Part shown: positions 37,801 to 49,482 of the stretch, piece by piece
How positions within the stretch are numbered: the stretch's first letter is position 1
How the letters are laid out: each line of letters begins with the position of its first letter
Assembly: GCA_023512835.1 (NCBI GenBank)
Contig: CM042092.1
Span: 8,371,293 to 8,435,292 of the forward strand
From: Taxillus chinensis
Taxonomy: Eukaryota; Streptophyta; Magnoliopsida; Santalales; Loranthaceae
Length of the DNA: 64,000 bases
Direction of reading: 5' to 3'
The notes under the pieces: model-generated
Seen by the model: only the letters and a program-made list of their open reading frames with translations
What the model was told of the DNA's origin: nothing
The model's database searches: none
Made by a program: the position numbers and the translations under genes

Positions 37801-39353
37801 GCAATGAATACAACTAGGAAAGACTGAATTCACTAGACAACTTCAATAAATATTTCAAATCCACCATTCCCAAAGCAACATATAAAGAACTTCAATATTT
37901 CTGTCCGGTTACACTTTTTCCAAAATAAATAAGGACCTTTTCTAGAAAGAACCTCCAACCAACTCAAACACTACCAATATAGGAAAAGCTAGACCCAAAG
38001 AATATATAAAATATAATATTTAAAAAAATGAGCACATGTGAAAAAATTATATATAACAAGTGACACAGGGAGAATGGCAGAAAAGCTTTCAAATTTGAAA
38101 TCATAGGGACCTATACACATAAGGCTTTTCACTAGACTTTTTCAGTACTTCTGAAATATCATAGGGAACTATACATATTTACAGGTGTTACAATTAAATA
38201 AGCTGCAGCTCATATTACTGGCACATACTGGAAGCCTTAAACAAGAATTTAGGAAGCCTAGGTGCTTGAGGACTGCCTTCTCTACATCACAGTCCATAGG
38301 CACTTCCCATAGGTCACCTCCCACGAGTAAGGTGACGCAATGAGAAAGGTTCACTAACATGTGTGATCACTAAGAATGAATAAAACTATGAAGATAAAAA
38401 AAGAAAAAAAATACAAACACAAGGGATACAAAAAATCTTGTAGAACAGGATCACAACAAATTGCAGGAACATCATATTTAATATTCAGAAGAAAGAAGCA
38501 GACCAACAATTGAGCACTCTCAATCTCAAGATCATCAAGCACAGAATGCCACTCATCTTTGAAAGTTGTCATTTCATCTGCAACAGCAGCCTCCAGCTAT
38601 ACACAAATAATAAGCATCAGAAATAAGAAAAAACTAAAAGAATCTAGAGAGAATAGGGATCAAATAACTAACTTCATGAAAATCTAATACGATCCAGAGA
38701 GAATAGGGATCAAATAACTAACTTCATTCCCATGAAGAGTTTTTGACAACTCTTCTCTCACTTCAAGCTCCAATTTAGCGAGTGATTCTTCCTCAAGGGA
38801 CTCTTGGGCCTCTGCAGCCTTAACCAAGAATAAAATAACCAAAAAGAAAGAAACCCCAAAAAAATTTCAAGGAGTAACAACAACAAAAAAAAGGTATATA
38901 ATACCTTGCTCTCAACTTCCAAGAAGTCAGAAATTAGATCCTCTATTTCTTCTTCACTGAAAGGTGTCTGCCCAAGAGAATATAAAACAACAAATAGCTA
39001 AAATAAATAGGCATAAATAAATAAATTGATTTTAAAATAAATAAATAAACTTCATGTAACACCAATATCATAAAATGCCCAGTAAAAATTTTAACAGTTC
39101 ATTCCCAAAACAAATCAAATGAACAAAAAAATCGACAAGGACATGCCTCGGAATGTGGCCCTTCATCTTGTCCAGATGCCAATGCTTCATTCTCATCAAA
39201 ATCATCATCAATAAAAGAATCACTGGAATCATACTCCACATCATCCACATCCTGTTTTTCCTCATCTCTCATATCCTCATGTTTCCCATCTAAATCTTCC
39301 ATAATCTCAAATTTTTCCTCCCTATCTTCCGCATTGTCTTCTTTTCCCTCCAT
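13585..39353 (-). CDS. ATRX: ATRX chromatin remodeller (SNF2 ATPase with ADD domain)
   Basis: Twenty-five coding exons in transcript order (high to low coordinate): 39147-39353, 38905-38967, 38723-38818, 38504-38596, 37461-37651, 37140-37386, 36324-36437, 32491-32580, 31012-31467, 30335-30624, 29171-29261, 28879-29094, 28079-28198, 26907-27073, 25471-25612, 22489-22638, 22351-22406, 21962-22265, 21301-21433, 20466-20527, 19944-20170, 19097-19300, 18917-18995, 18571-18839, 13585-14008. Phases are consistent and sum to 1,496 residues, close to the plant ATRX/CHR20 length. The acidic N-terminus is followed by the ADD zinc domain (about residues 480-575: [29 protein letters not shown]). The SNF2 ATPase has Walker [11 protein letters not shown] (about 749-758), Walker B DEAH (870-873), TGSPLQNNL, and helicase motifs [11 protein letters not shown] and [15 protein letters not shown] uses ATP to remodel nucleosomes and, with the H3.3 pathway, supports H3.3 deposition and heterochromatin integrity. 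Catalytic motifs look intact. The start ATG has an in-frame TAA two codons upstream. The first coding intron seems to use a GC donor. Several introns are swollen by transposons. Confidence 0.93.
14502..14639 (+). repeat. Copia 5' LTR
   Basis: Begins TGTTGG. It aligns along its length with the copy at 18157, with scattered substitutions and small indels, so the insertion is not recent. The right end abuts the primer-binding-like tgatatcaaagc. Confidence 0.7.
16161..16930 (+). repeat. Tandemly duplicated segment inside the copia element
   Basis: The block starting acttttgagttgtttatacc (16161) recurs at 16533, 372 bases later, followed in both by cttgtttgaaagggtga and gcaaaacttattt. The motif ttccaaggacttccaaac occurs at 16362 and 16741, with a third partial copy at about 16846. 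The second and third copies are interrupted by G-runs (16667-16709, about 16818-16841). Confidence 0.75.
18157..18294 (+). repeat. Copia 3' LTR
   Basis: Starts TGTTGGTAATTGTATG and ends about ctattaca. It follows directly after the RNase H C-terminal remnant. A good purine tract is not preserved. Confidence 0.7.
22890..24480 (-). mobile_element. LINE (non-LTR retrotransposon) remnant, interrupted
   Basis: On the reverse strand, 24470 to 24035 encodes the C-terminal part of a plant LINE ORF2: [15 protein letters not shown], then [12 protein letters not shown], a [19 protein letters not shown] motif and LYRLAC. This is the typical GDGxxIRFWxDxWCGD stretch after the reverse transcriptase. Lower down (about 23290-22900) another reverse-strand piece reads [18 protein letters not shown], the usual FFxWxAxxGKILTxDNL zinc-knuckle region. 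Between them lies about 700 bases of AT-rich DNA with a poly-G tract and local duplications, so the LINE was broken later. Stops and frame changes make it inactive. It sits in the ATRX intron 22639-25470. Confidence 0.7.
23809..23849. repeat. Poly-G tract of 41 bases
   Basis: Uninterrupted G run inside the broken LINE in an ATRX intron, directly followed by a 31-base duplication (23856-23886 and 23902-23932). It may be a real G-quadruplex-prone tract or an assembly or sequencing artefact. Confidence 0.8.
27541..27962. mobile_element. hAT-like non-autonomous element (MITE)
   Basis: The left end TAGAGTTGTTAAACAGGCC pairs imperfectly with the right end, whose reverse complement is TAGGGGTGTTAAATGGACAG. 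Ends of the form TAGRGGTGTNAAA are typical of hAT elements. The interior has gggcc-rich words (gtgggcctaaac, ctggcccgtttaat) and no transposase. The 8-base flanks (gctctacc / gcttttat) are only half identical, so a target-site duplication is unclear. It lies in the ATRX intron between exons 28079-28198 and 26907-27073. Confidence 0.55.
29731..29763. repeat. Poly-T tract after G-run, possible retroposon end
   Basis: About 33 T bases between gggggg on both sides, in the ATRX intron 29262-30334. On the reverse strand this is a poly-A tail-like run, as left by a LINE or SINE, but I recognise no element body beside it. Confidence 0.6.
33480..34570 (+). mobile_element. LINE 3' remnant in ATRX intron
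   Basis: Forward-strand pieces in shifting frames resemble the end of a plant LINE ORF2: [13 protein letters not shown] (like FFxWxxxGKxLT), then [17 protein letters not shown] (C-x2-C...E..DHLF knuckle), then [11 protein letters not shown] and a [13 protein letters not shown] region, ending [15 protein letters not shown]. Upstream, from about 33480, GC-balanced sequence may belong to the same element. Heavily broken. The ATRX intron is 32581-36323. Confidence 0.5.
34757..34865. repeat. Roughly 100-base poly-G tract
   Basis: G runs interrupted only by tt and aattggc. This is the longest homopolymer-like tract in the window, lying just after the LINE remnant and a CT-rich stretch (34690-34745). 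Such a length is exceptional in genomic DNA and may reflect a sequencing or gap-filling problem. Confidence 0.85.
35880..36080 (+). mobile_element. LINE 3' tail
   Basis: The sequence [14 protein letters not shown], then [10 protein letters not shown], then agcttggtgtctcc and an A-rich end at about 36075 repeats the ending seen in the LINE piece at 33480-34570 ([13 protein letters not shown]). It is therefore a second copy of the same LINE 3' end, or the displaced tail of that one. It is located in the same ATRX intron. Confidence 0.5.
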
Positions 39354-39779
39354 ATCTTATCCAGTCTCATTCACTGAAGTTCCACTCTGTAAAAATTATT
39401 TAGCTAATGAGTTGCAACATCAAAGAAGTTATATAAAGCAGAAAATGTCAGTTTTGGAAGCTGAAGAAAATATAGATATTATATAACAAATAAACAAAGA
39501 ATATAGATATTTTTTAATTGCACAAGGCTCAAGCAATGAAATTATTAAGAAAATAACTTTCAACAAACCATAACAGTAGTATGATACTATGATCCATAAA
39601 ATTCAACTGACCTACCAACATAAAAAATCATCATTTGAAAGAAAATTTACTAGGCAGTACATCCAAAACTGTCAGGTTGGCCAAGTGGAAATTAATTCAA
39701 GCATTGAAGTCAATATCTGAGGAGAGTATGTTGTAGTTAATAGAAAATTTGTTAAATAGAGAAACCCCTGTCACTCTCT

Positions 39780-40340
39780 CATGCTTTTTTGCTATCAAAA
39801 CAAAGAAGTATTATTAAAGACGCCAAAAATAACAAAAGAAATAGTAAGAATGCCAACATTGACATCAAGACAAGGCAGAGAACAACATAACACAATTAAG
39901 AACAACGCCCAAAACTCCCCATTCACCCATTGGAGATTGCTCTCAATATGCTCAGCAACCCGACAGTTGCAGTCTGCCCTGTGCCCACAAAACCAAAATA
40001 CAACAAAAGGAATAGCATGCACAAACTACTTTGCCCTCCCATACATTCAGACCCCACTTCAAACCACAATCTCTAGGCACACACACCTCATCAGCGCTCA
40101 CACCAAATCAAAAGGTGAAAACAGAAAATCCCATGAGTGTATCATCAAAATACAATAAAGAAGAAGATGACTAATTTGCTGCCCTGCACACTTTCGAGGT
40201 GGGCGCGAGTTCACCAATGGCAAGCCACTTCATTAAAAATGCCCCAAAGTAAAAACGTGCCCTCAACAACTTTCCAAATGAAAAAACCAAACCTAGCAGG
40301 AACCTCACCTCACCAAAAAAGAACACCACCAATTCTCCCC
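39780..40340 (-). mobile_element. LINE 3' remnant (reverse strand)
   Basis: Read in reverse from about 40340: a VPARFGFFIWKVV.G motif, then LMKWLAIGEL.P and VCRAAN, like the FFxWxxxxGxxLxxxNLxxRG zinc-knuckle region of plant LINEs. Next come VFWFCGHR and a Trp/Leu-rich stretch, ending in ttttgatagcaaaaaagcat. Broken by stops. It is in the ATRX 5'-UTR intron. Confidence 0.45.
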
Positions 40341-40359
40341 ATTAGTACCAATGGTACCC

Positions 40360-40817
40360 TAGACCTGTCAAAATATGTACTCATGGATTCCCATAACATG
40401 GGCAGATAATGGATACAGAAAATGATACATGATCAAAAACAGGTAAAACATACCTATATTCATTATTAGCTGCTCGTTTATATCCCACCTGTGAATACCT
40501 TTTTTATACAAATATTTGATATTAAATAATAATACATTTGTAAATGAATTTCTTTAGGAAAATTTGAATGGACTGTTTTAATGATGAAAATAATTTATTT
40601 AATTTTAATATATTTTTAAATAATATTATTGCTATCATATTATTTTATTATATTTTAATGTGTGATTGTAAAAATAAATAAAAATAAAAAATAAAAACTT
40701 GTGAGTTACCCATATAGTAGGAAACAAGTACCATAACATGTACCTGTTAAAAAACTGGTAAAGCACACCCGTACCCACCAAAAATGGGTAACAGTGAGTA
40801 CCCGTTTGACATGTCTA
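40360..40817. mobile_element. hAT-like non-autonomous element (MITE)
   Basis: Ends TAGACCTGTCAAAATATGTA and, inverted, TAGACATGTCAAACGGGTAC continue inward to tgagtacc-like words. The length is about 458 bases with an AT-rich core (40500-40700) between GC-richer ends containing gggtacc-type repeats. No transposase. Flanks tggtaccc / ttgtaatg are only partly alike, so the target duplication has decayed or the ends are off by a base or two. Confidence 0.55.
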
Positions 40818-43769
40818 TTGTAATGAGTAATTTTCATTTAGCAAGAAAAGCTTTAAAGGACCAAAAGCTTAATCCCAAACCACCTTCAACAATGGTCATC
40901 AGAATCCCATTATACCATGTGAAACTTGAAACCATGACCATCACTCTAATTTCCAGACAGAAACCTCCATTGTAAGCACTACAGTCATTTGGCCACCAAT
41001 ATCAGAAGTCCACAAGAAGGTTCGAGAAGGTACTTTTCAATAAAATCAAGCAATCTTCCAACCCGCCAATCTCTCCGTCAAGCTTTTTTACTCATGTATA
41101 TTTAAAAAAACACATAGCATACCCAGGCTGACATCAAATATATAAATATGCAAAGATGCTAAAATTCCCTACAATTGGATTGAACTACTGAAGTGACTTC
41201 AAGCGAGAGGAAGACCAGATTCAAGTACTCGATCACATCAGAATTAGAAAACACAACCAGTTGTGGCATACATAGAGTTTTTTCTTTTTTTTTTAGTATC
41301 CTATTGCAATTAGCTTTCTGTTCCAATTAATTTCTTTTTTCTACTAGTATCCTATGTCATAAAGTTCCTTATTTTTAGTTTGGCTTCTTATTTATGAGAG
41401 CTGTTTATTTTTGGTTTACTTTGTCAATTACGAGTTTTATTATTTTAGCTTGATTTCTCACTTTTTTTCCCTAGTATACCTGCAAATAGATATGATGCAT
41501 CTGCTTGTGACAGAGTTGAGTTTATGAATAAAATTTGACATTGAAGAAAAGGCCTCAGCCTACTTCTCTCTTCTTTCTTACTTCCTTCAATCTTTATTCA
41601 TCTTCCTCCTCTTCTAATTCTTCTTTTCACTTTTATTCCTCGTATCATCACCATATCATTTAATCAGCATCATTCAAACTTTAGTAGGTCAATATTCTCC
41701 AAGGAATTTCAATCCTACTATGCTAGCCTCTCAAGGTTGCACCAACCAAAGTCCACACTCACTACAAAAAAAATATTAATAATAATAATAACAACAACAA
41801 CATAGTTGTTAAAAGTGCCAAGCGCAAAACAAAAAATCAGCACTTTATCGAAACGAAGTGCATAATATTTAACTTTCTATATATACATCATATATAATTA
41901 ACATTTTATTTATAATGGGAAATATGCATTGTAATAAGTGGGATGATAATACTATTGAAATTATGGTTGATTTCTTATCATCTTAATATTTTTTCCTTTG
42001 GAAATACCAAAAAAACATAATTTTGTTTCTAAAAAATTAAAGGAAAAAAAAAATTAAAGCTTCAATCAGAGCAAGTGCACCAAGGCACACACCTAGTCTC
42101 TTGCACTGGGTTTTTCCAAGTCAAGGCGCATTGGTTGTGACTTGGGCTTAGGCATGTTTTGATAACTATGAATACTAATAATAATAATAATAACTTTGCC
42201 ATGACCTAGCGCTTTGGCAATCATATCAACTAGCTAGTTTGTTGAGTTCACAAATGGAGTTGATATGCCACCACTAACCACCTTATACAATATATATATA
42301 TATAGGAACTTCATGTTTTGCTTTCTGACAAAATATTATACAAGGATTGTAGGAGTATTAAAACATAACATTCCCTGAAACCCGAATCCAATATCAATAA
42401 GACAAAACTTTGACTGTTTAACTAACAAACACAATGAACCATTTCTCAACATCCTGCCTCTCAAGCAACCAAAATCTATTTTTTTACTTTTCCAATATTC
42501 CAATTTATGACCGCTGAACATAAAATACAGCAACTTGATATCCTATCTGAGTGAAATTCTGCCCCAATCTGAAAATGGTGTAACGACATCCTTGTAAGGA
42601 ATCTCCGAGCTTGCACAATTTAGCTTAATGCACTTAATGCAAAAATAAATATAGGCTTTCCACCTAACATCCCTAACCTCTGATACAACTTCCCAGGATC
42701 ATCAAACAACTCCCACCCATCAACTAATACCTTAGAGTTCAAGTCCCTTAGTGTCTCCAATAGATCCTCACTGACCAGTTTCCTCAAGGCAATCCAACAC
42801 AGGTTTCCTCTGAAAAAGATTAATACAGTTCCATCATCTAGAAACTTTGATTCTTAAGGAGTAGCTAACTTTCCCAAGTCCTTAGTACAAAAGATACTGC
42901 AGTAAGAAACACTTTTATCATGCGAATCCTTGGCAGCCACTCCCAATAATCACAATATCTTGAGCATTTCTAAAAGCTAAAAGAATCCAACCCGGAGGAC
43001 TATTGTTCAAGGCCAAAAGAATAATGATCTGAATTCTCAATTCAAGATAGCCAAAAAACTGTCCTGAACCAGCGAAGCCAAACACATTAGGACTGCTTAA
43101 ATCCATAAATTACAGGTGATATATCTTCAACACTAACTCCCCCTGAGCAACAAATCACTCCCCACCCCTCCTGCATCCAAATTAAAACAAAACTCTAAAA
43201 AATTGTGTGCATGTGAGAAAAAATTGAACTGGAGATGGGTTCTTTGGACCCAGATCCCATTTCACTGCCATTGCGGAGCTCAGACCTGAAACAACCTACT
43301 TCTCGTCTACCTTCTCTGCCGTCCTCTAGTATCTGAAATTTATGAATTCAAAATACCGCCACTACAACTAACATTTCAAAACTAAACTCTAGTTCCCAAA
43401 CATTTGCCTCTAGGGTATTTAATTAAAAGTAAAGAAAGAAAAAAAACAATTCTCTAGTTTTACAGAAAATTCGGATGGGAAATGGGCACTTCTTGGCCCA
43501 ATTCCAGCTTCCCCTCCATGGCCGAGCTCGAAGCTGAAAGACCCAGCTTTGGAATCTTGAAATTCATGGATTCGAATCACAACCTCAAAAGCTGAGGTTG
43601 GAAAACTAACCACCCAAATCCCATTCGCTCGCGTTTATCGATATTCAATACTCACAAACACCCCCCCCCCCCCCACCACCACCAATTCAAGGGTTCTAAA
43701 CCCCGACTAGATGCCGTCTTCACACTCTACGCCACAAAAGATTAGAGAGGGGAGGCGTAAGGGAGTTAC

Positions 43770-43990
43770 CTCGTTCGTCGATGACTTATTCCGATTCGAA
43801 GAAGCAACAGCTCCGCTGGTTTGGTTCCGTAATCGCTGCTCCAGTGGCGGCGGGAGAGAGGGATAGAGGGAGGGAGGGAGAGAGAGAGTAAAGACGCGAC
43901 AGCGGAAGGGGAGAGCCGGAGGAGGAAGGGAAGGGAAGTGGGCCAGGCACAGACTGCGTGTAGGCGTTATATGGGCGGCCAGGCGGGCAA
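43770..43990 (-). other. ATRX: Probable first, non-coding exon of ATRX with proximal promoter
   Basis: A GC-rich block with a CT/GA tract (43856-43890: gagggagggagggagagaga on the + strand, i.e. CT-rich on the transcript strand) lies immediately upstream of the inferred donor at 43768. It has the look of a plant TATA-less CT-rich leader. The transcription start cannot be fixed, and the end given here is approximate. Confidence 0.4.
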
Positions 43991-43999
43991 AGCATGTGG

Positions 44000-46900
44000 A
44001 TCCCACTAGAGTAATCTAATGGCCAGGTTAATTATTCGCTAATTTGGTTTCTTCAACAATTTTTATCCATTCTCCTTTACTTTTTTAGTCGCATTTTCTA
44101 ATAGCCGAGATTAAGGCATATAACGACTCTAATGGCCAATAATAATACAAAAATAATTATATTTTAAATATACAAAATTATAAATATCAAAAGAGAAGTG
44201 ATTATTATAAATGTTTGGGTAATTATAGGGTTCCAGGGAAAATCAAACCAATTTTTTATTTCAATCCTTATACATTTGGAAATTTTAGATTATACAAATA
44301 ATAAATCAAATATTTTCCCCTACACAATAAAATGATATCTGAAATATTTAAAACATGTCCTGTGTTTTTTAAATCTTGTTTATAAGAGTATTTTCACAAA
44401 TAATTTTAAAAAAATAATTATGGGATATCTAAATCTATACAATTGATTTATTGGTAATACATCATTTTTTAAAATGGTAACCTAGTGTGAGTTTACTTTA
44501 ATTTAATTATAATATAATTTTAAAATATCCAGATCTCATATCTATTTTTTAAAACGATTTCTAACTATTTTTTTTAACTTAAACTCAATTCTATCATGAC
44601 TCAAATTATTAATATTTTTTACTTTTTTACTATTTTATTACATAAACCCATCAGTTTTTTAAAAAAATAGATAATCCAATTTTAAAAAAATAAACTCTCT
44701 TGAAAATATATTCTTTTTCATATCAATATAAGTTATTTTTAAATTACAATTCAATACATAATTTAACAAAATTCAAAAAATAAAATACAGAAATCAAAAC
44801 TTATACCAAACAAACCCTTAGTTACTTATCAAGTTTCAACATAACATAATGTTTGTTAGTCCAACTATTCCACCCTAGTTTAAAAGAAATATTTTGAAGC
44901 ATGGGAATATAAGAAAATCCAAATAGCCTATTATTTATCAACTTTGATTCCTATGGCTTTGATAAAATTATTAGAGATGCTTTTTGCATCTAAAACATTT
45001 TTAAATAGGTTACTAAAATAGCATCGATGATTAATTTTTTTAATATTAAGAGGGTTGCTAATTATTCAATGAATCACTTTAAAGATTAATGTTCAATATA
45101 TCTCATGATCAAACGGCAAAATCAATATCGAGCTTTATATAATTAGTAATTTTATCCATCAATATTTATTAGGTAAAATCCATAGAAGGTCTTCACTCTT
45201 ATGAGACCAACTATTGTGTCATTACACACTATTGAATTAAAATAATTCATCAAATGTGCGTGAATTTTATTTTCTAATTTTTAAAAAAATAAAATTTGCT
45301 ATTTCATTTTTATGTCATACCATTCATGTCTGATTATTGTACAGTTTTTATTTGTGTCCCCACTATTTAAATAATAGATATGTAGATCACATATATTGTA
45401 AATTATTTGTTATCTATTGATGAATATAATTTTTTATACACACATGTAAATAACAATAATTGTGTATGCTACGTGTGTTATTGAAACAATAAATATTTGT
45501 GTTGGTTTTAAGTTACTGTGAATAAATTATAGCAAAATTGTTGTTTACTATATAATTGGCTAATTTGAAATATTAATTAATTTTTATCTAATAAGTAAAT
45601 ATCTTATCCATGGGGCCCAAGTATGGGTGTAGGTGGTATAAATTTTTAACCCAATAAAATATGCTTGACATGAAATGTTGGATGGGCTAGGCTAATAGTT
45701 TTTTTTGATAAAAAAATCATTTTAAATATTTTAGACAACTATTATATACAATAATTAAGTTTATATCAAACCTGACAAATAGTATTAGAGCAATTTTAAC
45801 AATAATATGTATTTTTTTCCACATATGGAGATTTCTTTAAATGTGAAAATTAATTTTTTACTATCGACTCCAACAATCATCTCCATTTTAACTTTATTTT
45901 TATTAAAATAATAAAACAATCAATGAGGAAGGAGGGAGAAAAGAGAATAGAAAAAATAATATAATACTATGTATAAAGTGTGATAAAAAACTTGTTAAAG
46001 TAGAATTTTTATGTTTGACTCTTTATTTGTATATGATAAAGAGCCTCTTGAATTTATTCTTATTATACGATAACTAAAGGTTTATTTCATGAAAAAAATT
46101 ATACATGTTACAAGTATAATAATCCCCAATGAAATGACATGAAAACACTTAAGCACTATTGTTGGTCCTTACCATGCCAACAAGTCATCCCTTTACACTG
46201 CACTAATCATCATCTAACTTGTAACATACCTTGAGCCCTTGCCACCAAATTATCATTACACTTCATTTTGTGAGAAAATTAGTTTTAATTGGCATGAGAT
46301 ATATTATTAAGAATAAATATTTGTGCAACCGGCTCGCGGCATTTTCACGTAACCGTGAGGGATTGGATGGCTATGATCTTTTCTTTTCTTTTTCTCTTCC
46401 CCTCCGATGAATTGGTAGACTGTCACGTCGTCACGATTACCCAAATATTACCCAACCCCGATTGTATCTAGCATTGCTCTATTGTTAATTACAAATTTTA
46501 TTTAGTTATTAGACTATTAATGTAATACATTGTTACTTAAAATTTTCTTTTATGTAATCTCAAACTCTAAAACTACAAATAGGTCTTTAAAATCATATAA
46601 CAATGCATAAATTTTACTCGATATTGTTTTTACTATCAATGCATGAATTGACTTTTATCAGTTTATTATTTATTTTTGTTTGATTAAGATTGAGATATTC
46701 AATCGTTGCTATTGATATATTGTAGCTTATACACTGCATCAAGTCAAAATGGACGATTACCCAGTAATTGACCAATTGTTCCAACCTTCTTAAAAAAACA
46801 CAATGACACACTTAAGAGAAACCAACAATTATGCCACTATATAGATCAATTGTATGTGTCAGCTCTCTAATCCATAATGGAGTTTGGATTTGACAAGGCT

Positions 46901-49193
46901 AATATATGGTATGTTTCGTATACCAGATTTGATGTACCATTTTTTAAAATAGTGATATCATCTTAATTTAAAATTAATAATATTTGTAAAACTATATTTT
47001 AAAATAATGGATCTCGTAACTATTGTAAAAAATTATTTGTAATTGATTTACGTTTTTAAATATAAACTCAATTCTAATAAAAAATTCAAATAACTTTTTC
47101 TTTATTTTATTAGTTAGACCCACAAGTTTTTTTTTCAATTATTATAAGGTCCAACTTTTAAAATTACAATATTGTTAAAATACATTATATTTACTGTCAA
47201 CCATAACTTGTTTTATAAATATACTTCAACACAAACTCAAATGGATACAAAAAAATGAATATATAAACAAAAATTCGTATCAGACATGGCCATGCATACT
47301 AGCTCAAATCTTTGGTTTATCACATCTCATTAAGTATTAAATATGAAAAATTCAATATATTAATATCATATGCTTTGTCAAATACACCATCTATAGGGAA
47401 AAAATATATAATAAGTTTTTTATCTTTTTATTTGATAACTTGAATCCAATATTATGACACTATTAATATATGTTACAAAGTTCTACTGAAAATTACAACA
47501 TTTTAATTTTTATTACAGGACTAGGGCATAAAAAGGACTTATAAAGCCTTTGCGCTTTAAACATAACGTGTCCAATTTTATTTATTTATTTGTTAAACCT
47601 AAATGATTGTCATTAATGCATTCAAAAGAATAAACAAATAGGATACAATGCAGTGTGAAGAATCAATAAGAGAAACACAACGAATGAATTTGCTTTGTGT
47701 TTAGATTTGTAATTATGTAAATATATAAAAAAGAGGTGGAAAGATTTTTCATGCAGTAGAGGCAAAGACCTCATTGTTTTTATAGTGAATTGATATTGAT
47801 GTAAGTAATATCATCACCGCCCATGAAGTAGGTCTTGTTAACCAAACCATGTATATCATGCGTCTCTTTAGTTTATTGCATATTACACTACACTACTTAT
47901 TAAATATACTATAAGATATTGTGATTCAATTAAACATCAAAGTCTACATGAATAACAGAATGAGCACTTGTGAGAATAAACCACAAAGTTATGTTTAACA
48001 AAAAGTAGTACAAAAAAATGTCAAATGTTATAGTCTATAGAAGTGACACCTTTACCTATATTGATTAAAGTCTTTCGTAAATTGGGTGTGACCATTTGTT
48101 AATTTATTGTAAGCTAGTCCTAGATCTAATGTAGGAGAAAATAGATCAAGTTAAAAAAAAAGATTTTAAAAGTGGTATAACATATTCAGGCCTCCTTTAT
48201 TCGTTATACATGTTGACTTCTAATTTAGTATGGGGTTTTTGGGAACTTCAAATCGTTTAATTTCTTAAACATAATAAGAACATTGATATTTGCATCTTCA
48301 AAATCAATATAAGTGCAAAAGTTAATGAATGTTTAAAAAGATGTTATATTATTATTATTAAAATTAAAATCTCTAACTTACTTGTGATAAATTGTATATT
48401 AGTCAAAACCATACTCCGACGTCATAAAATTCACCATCCCCATCACTCCCTCCTCACTGACACTGCCGCCTCCCCTCTACCATGAGTACTGTCATCCCCA
48501 CTCCTTTTCCTGTAAAGTCCTAGACTTTACAAGTCCAGATTAAAGGGAAACGAAACGTGACTCATAACGAAAGCGTGAATAATTTTCTAATATGTCATGT
48601 TTTGGGGGTTGGTAACCTCAAATAGTAGTGTAGCCCCCCAAAAAAACTAGAAATTAGACTTGAGCGTTTGAATTAGACGCTATAAGTGACTTGAATTATT
48701 ACAACTCCTATCCATGTTGCTGCCTCCTCCACTGTGAGTTTCGTCATCCTCACCCCTCCCTCCCCTCGTCACTACCGCCTCCATTCACCGTGAACTTTGC
48801 CATCCCCACCGATAGAGACTCATGGTTCACTAACTACGATAATTTTTTGTGTTGTTATTGATGAATCCAATGGGAGACTTTGGTAAAAATTAGTTAAATT
48901 CATGCAAAGGTTTTTTTTTCAATTACGTTTTGATTGGCTTGATAAAGCTAAGAATCATGATCATTTTATACTCTTTTTTTAAATTATAACCTTTTCTTCA
49001 CTACCCTTCATAATATAATCAGCATACATATGAACGTGAAAACCAGATAGGGCATTATGGGCCACTGCCGCTATGTGATTCGACCAAACCCAAACAGAAC
49101 AGCACCGATGAGGCATGCAAATCTCGCAGCAGAATCAGTACAGAGATTTCCAGTGGACCCTACACCCACTGAAATTCACAGTTATAACCACCC

Positions 49194-49225
<32 letters not shown>

Positions 49226-49482
49226 ATCACACACACGTTTCTGCACAACTTCAATTCACCAACTCTGAATTGGTCTTAGCAAATCAGTTATCTGGGGGGA
49301 GGTAAGCGTTGCCCATTTCCCATTCTTTGTTTTCCTTAATTTTCCTAAACTTTCTCGGGAGAATTCACCGGTTCCCTTCATGAATTCATTGTTCTCCAAT
49401 CTTCCCGCTTTCGTTTCGTCCAGCTGACAAGGACCCGCGATTCCACTCCAAGAGTCAAGAGACAACCAAAATTTCAAAGAAC
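44000..49482. other. AT-rich divergent intergenic region (ATRX / bHLH)
   Basis: No gene recognised in 5.4 kb. Two AT-rich blocks, about 44205-44820 and 46910-47290, share words (taaactcaattct, aaaattcaaa, atatccagatct / atggatctcgt). They end in motifs such as ttataccaaacaaaccc and gtatcagacatgg, resembling one degenerate MITE family. Two C-rich islands, 48420-48510 and 48720-48810, share gccgcctcc, catcctcacccctcc / catccccactcc and gtgaactttgcc-type words and look like copies of one unit. 49020 onwards is probably promoter of the bHLH gene. Confidence 0.5.
49191..49226. repeat. Poly-C then (CT)n tract in bHLH leader
   Basis: Fourteen C bases followed by about ten CT units, about 260 bases upstream of the bHLH start codon. 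Pyrimidine tracts like this are common in plant leaders. The C run is length-unstable. Confidence 0.8.

Larger units (their letters stand above)
39387..43769 (-). other. ATRX: 5'-UTR intron of ATRX (4.4 kb)
   Basis: The acceptor is at 39387-39388 (tttttacag/agtgg on the reverse strand), 33 bases before the ATG. The probable donor is at 43768-43769 (cgag/gtaact), at the end of a GC-rich upstream exon. The intron contains a LINE remnant, a hAT-like element, microsatellite stretches and otherwise AT-rich DNA. The pairing of these two sites is inferred from sequence alone. Confidence 0.5.

Noticed and set aside
43960..43995. E2F-like site upstream of ATRX (tttgcccgcc on the reverse strand)
   Set aside because: It has one base too many in the C run compared with the TTTSSCGS consensus, so a replication-linked control is not supported.
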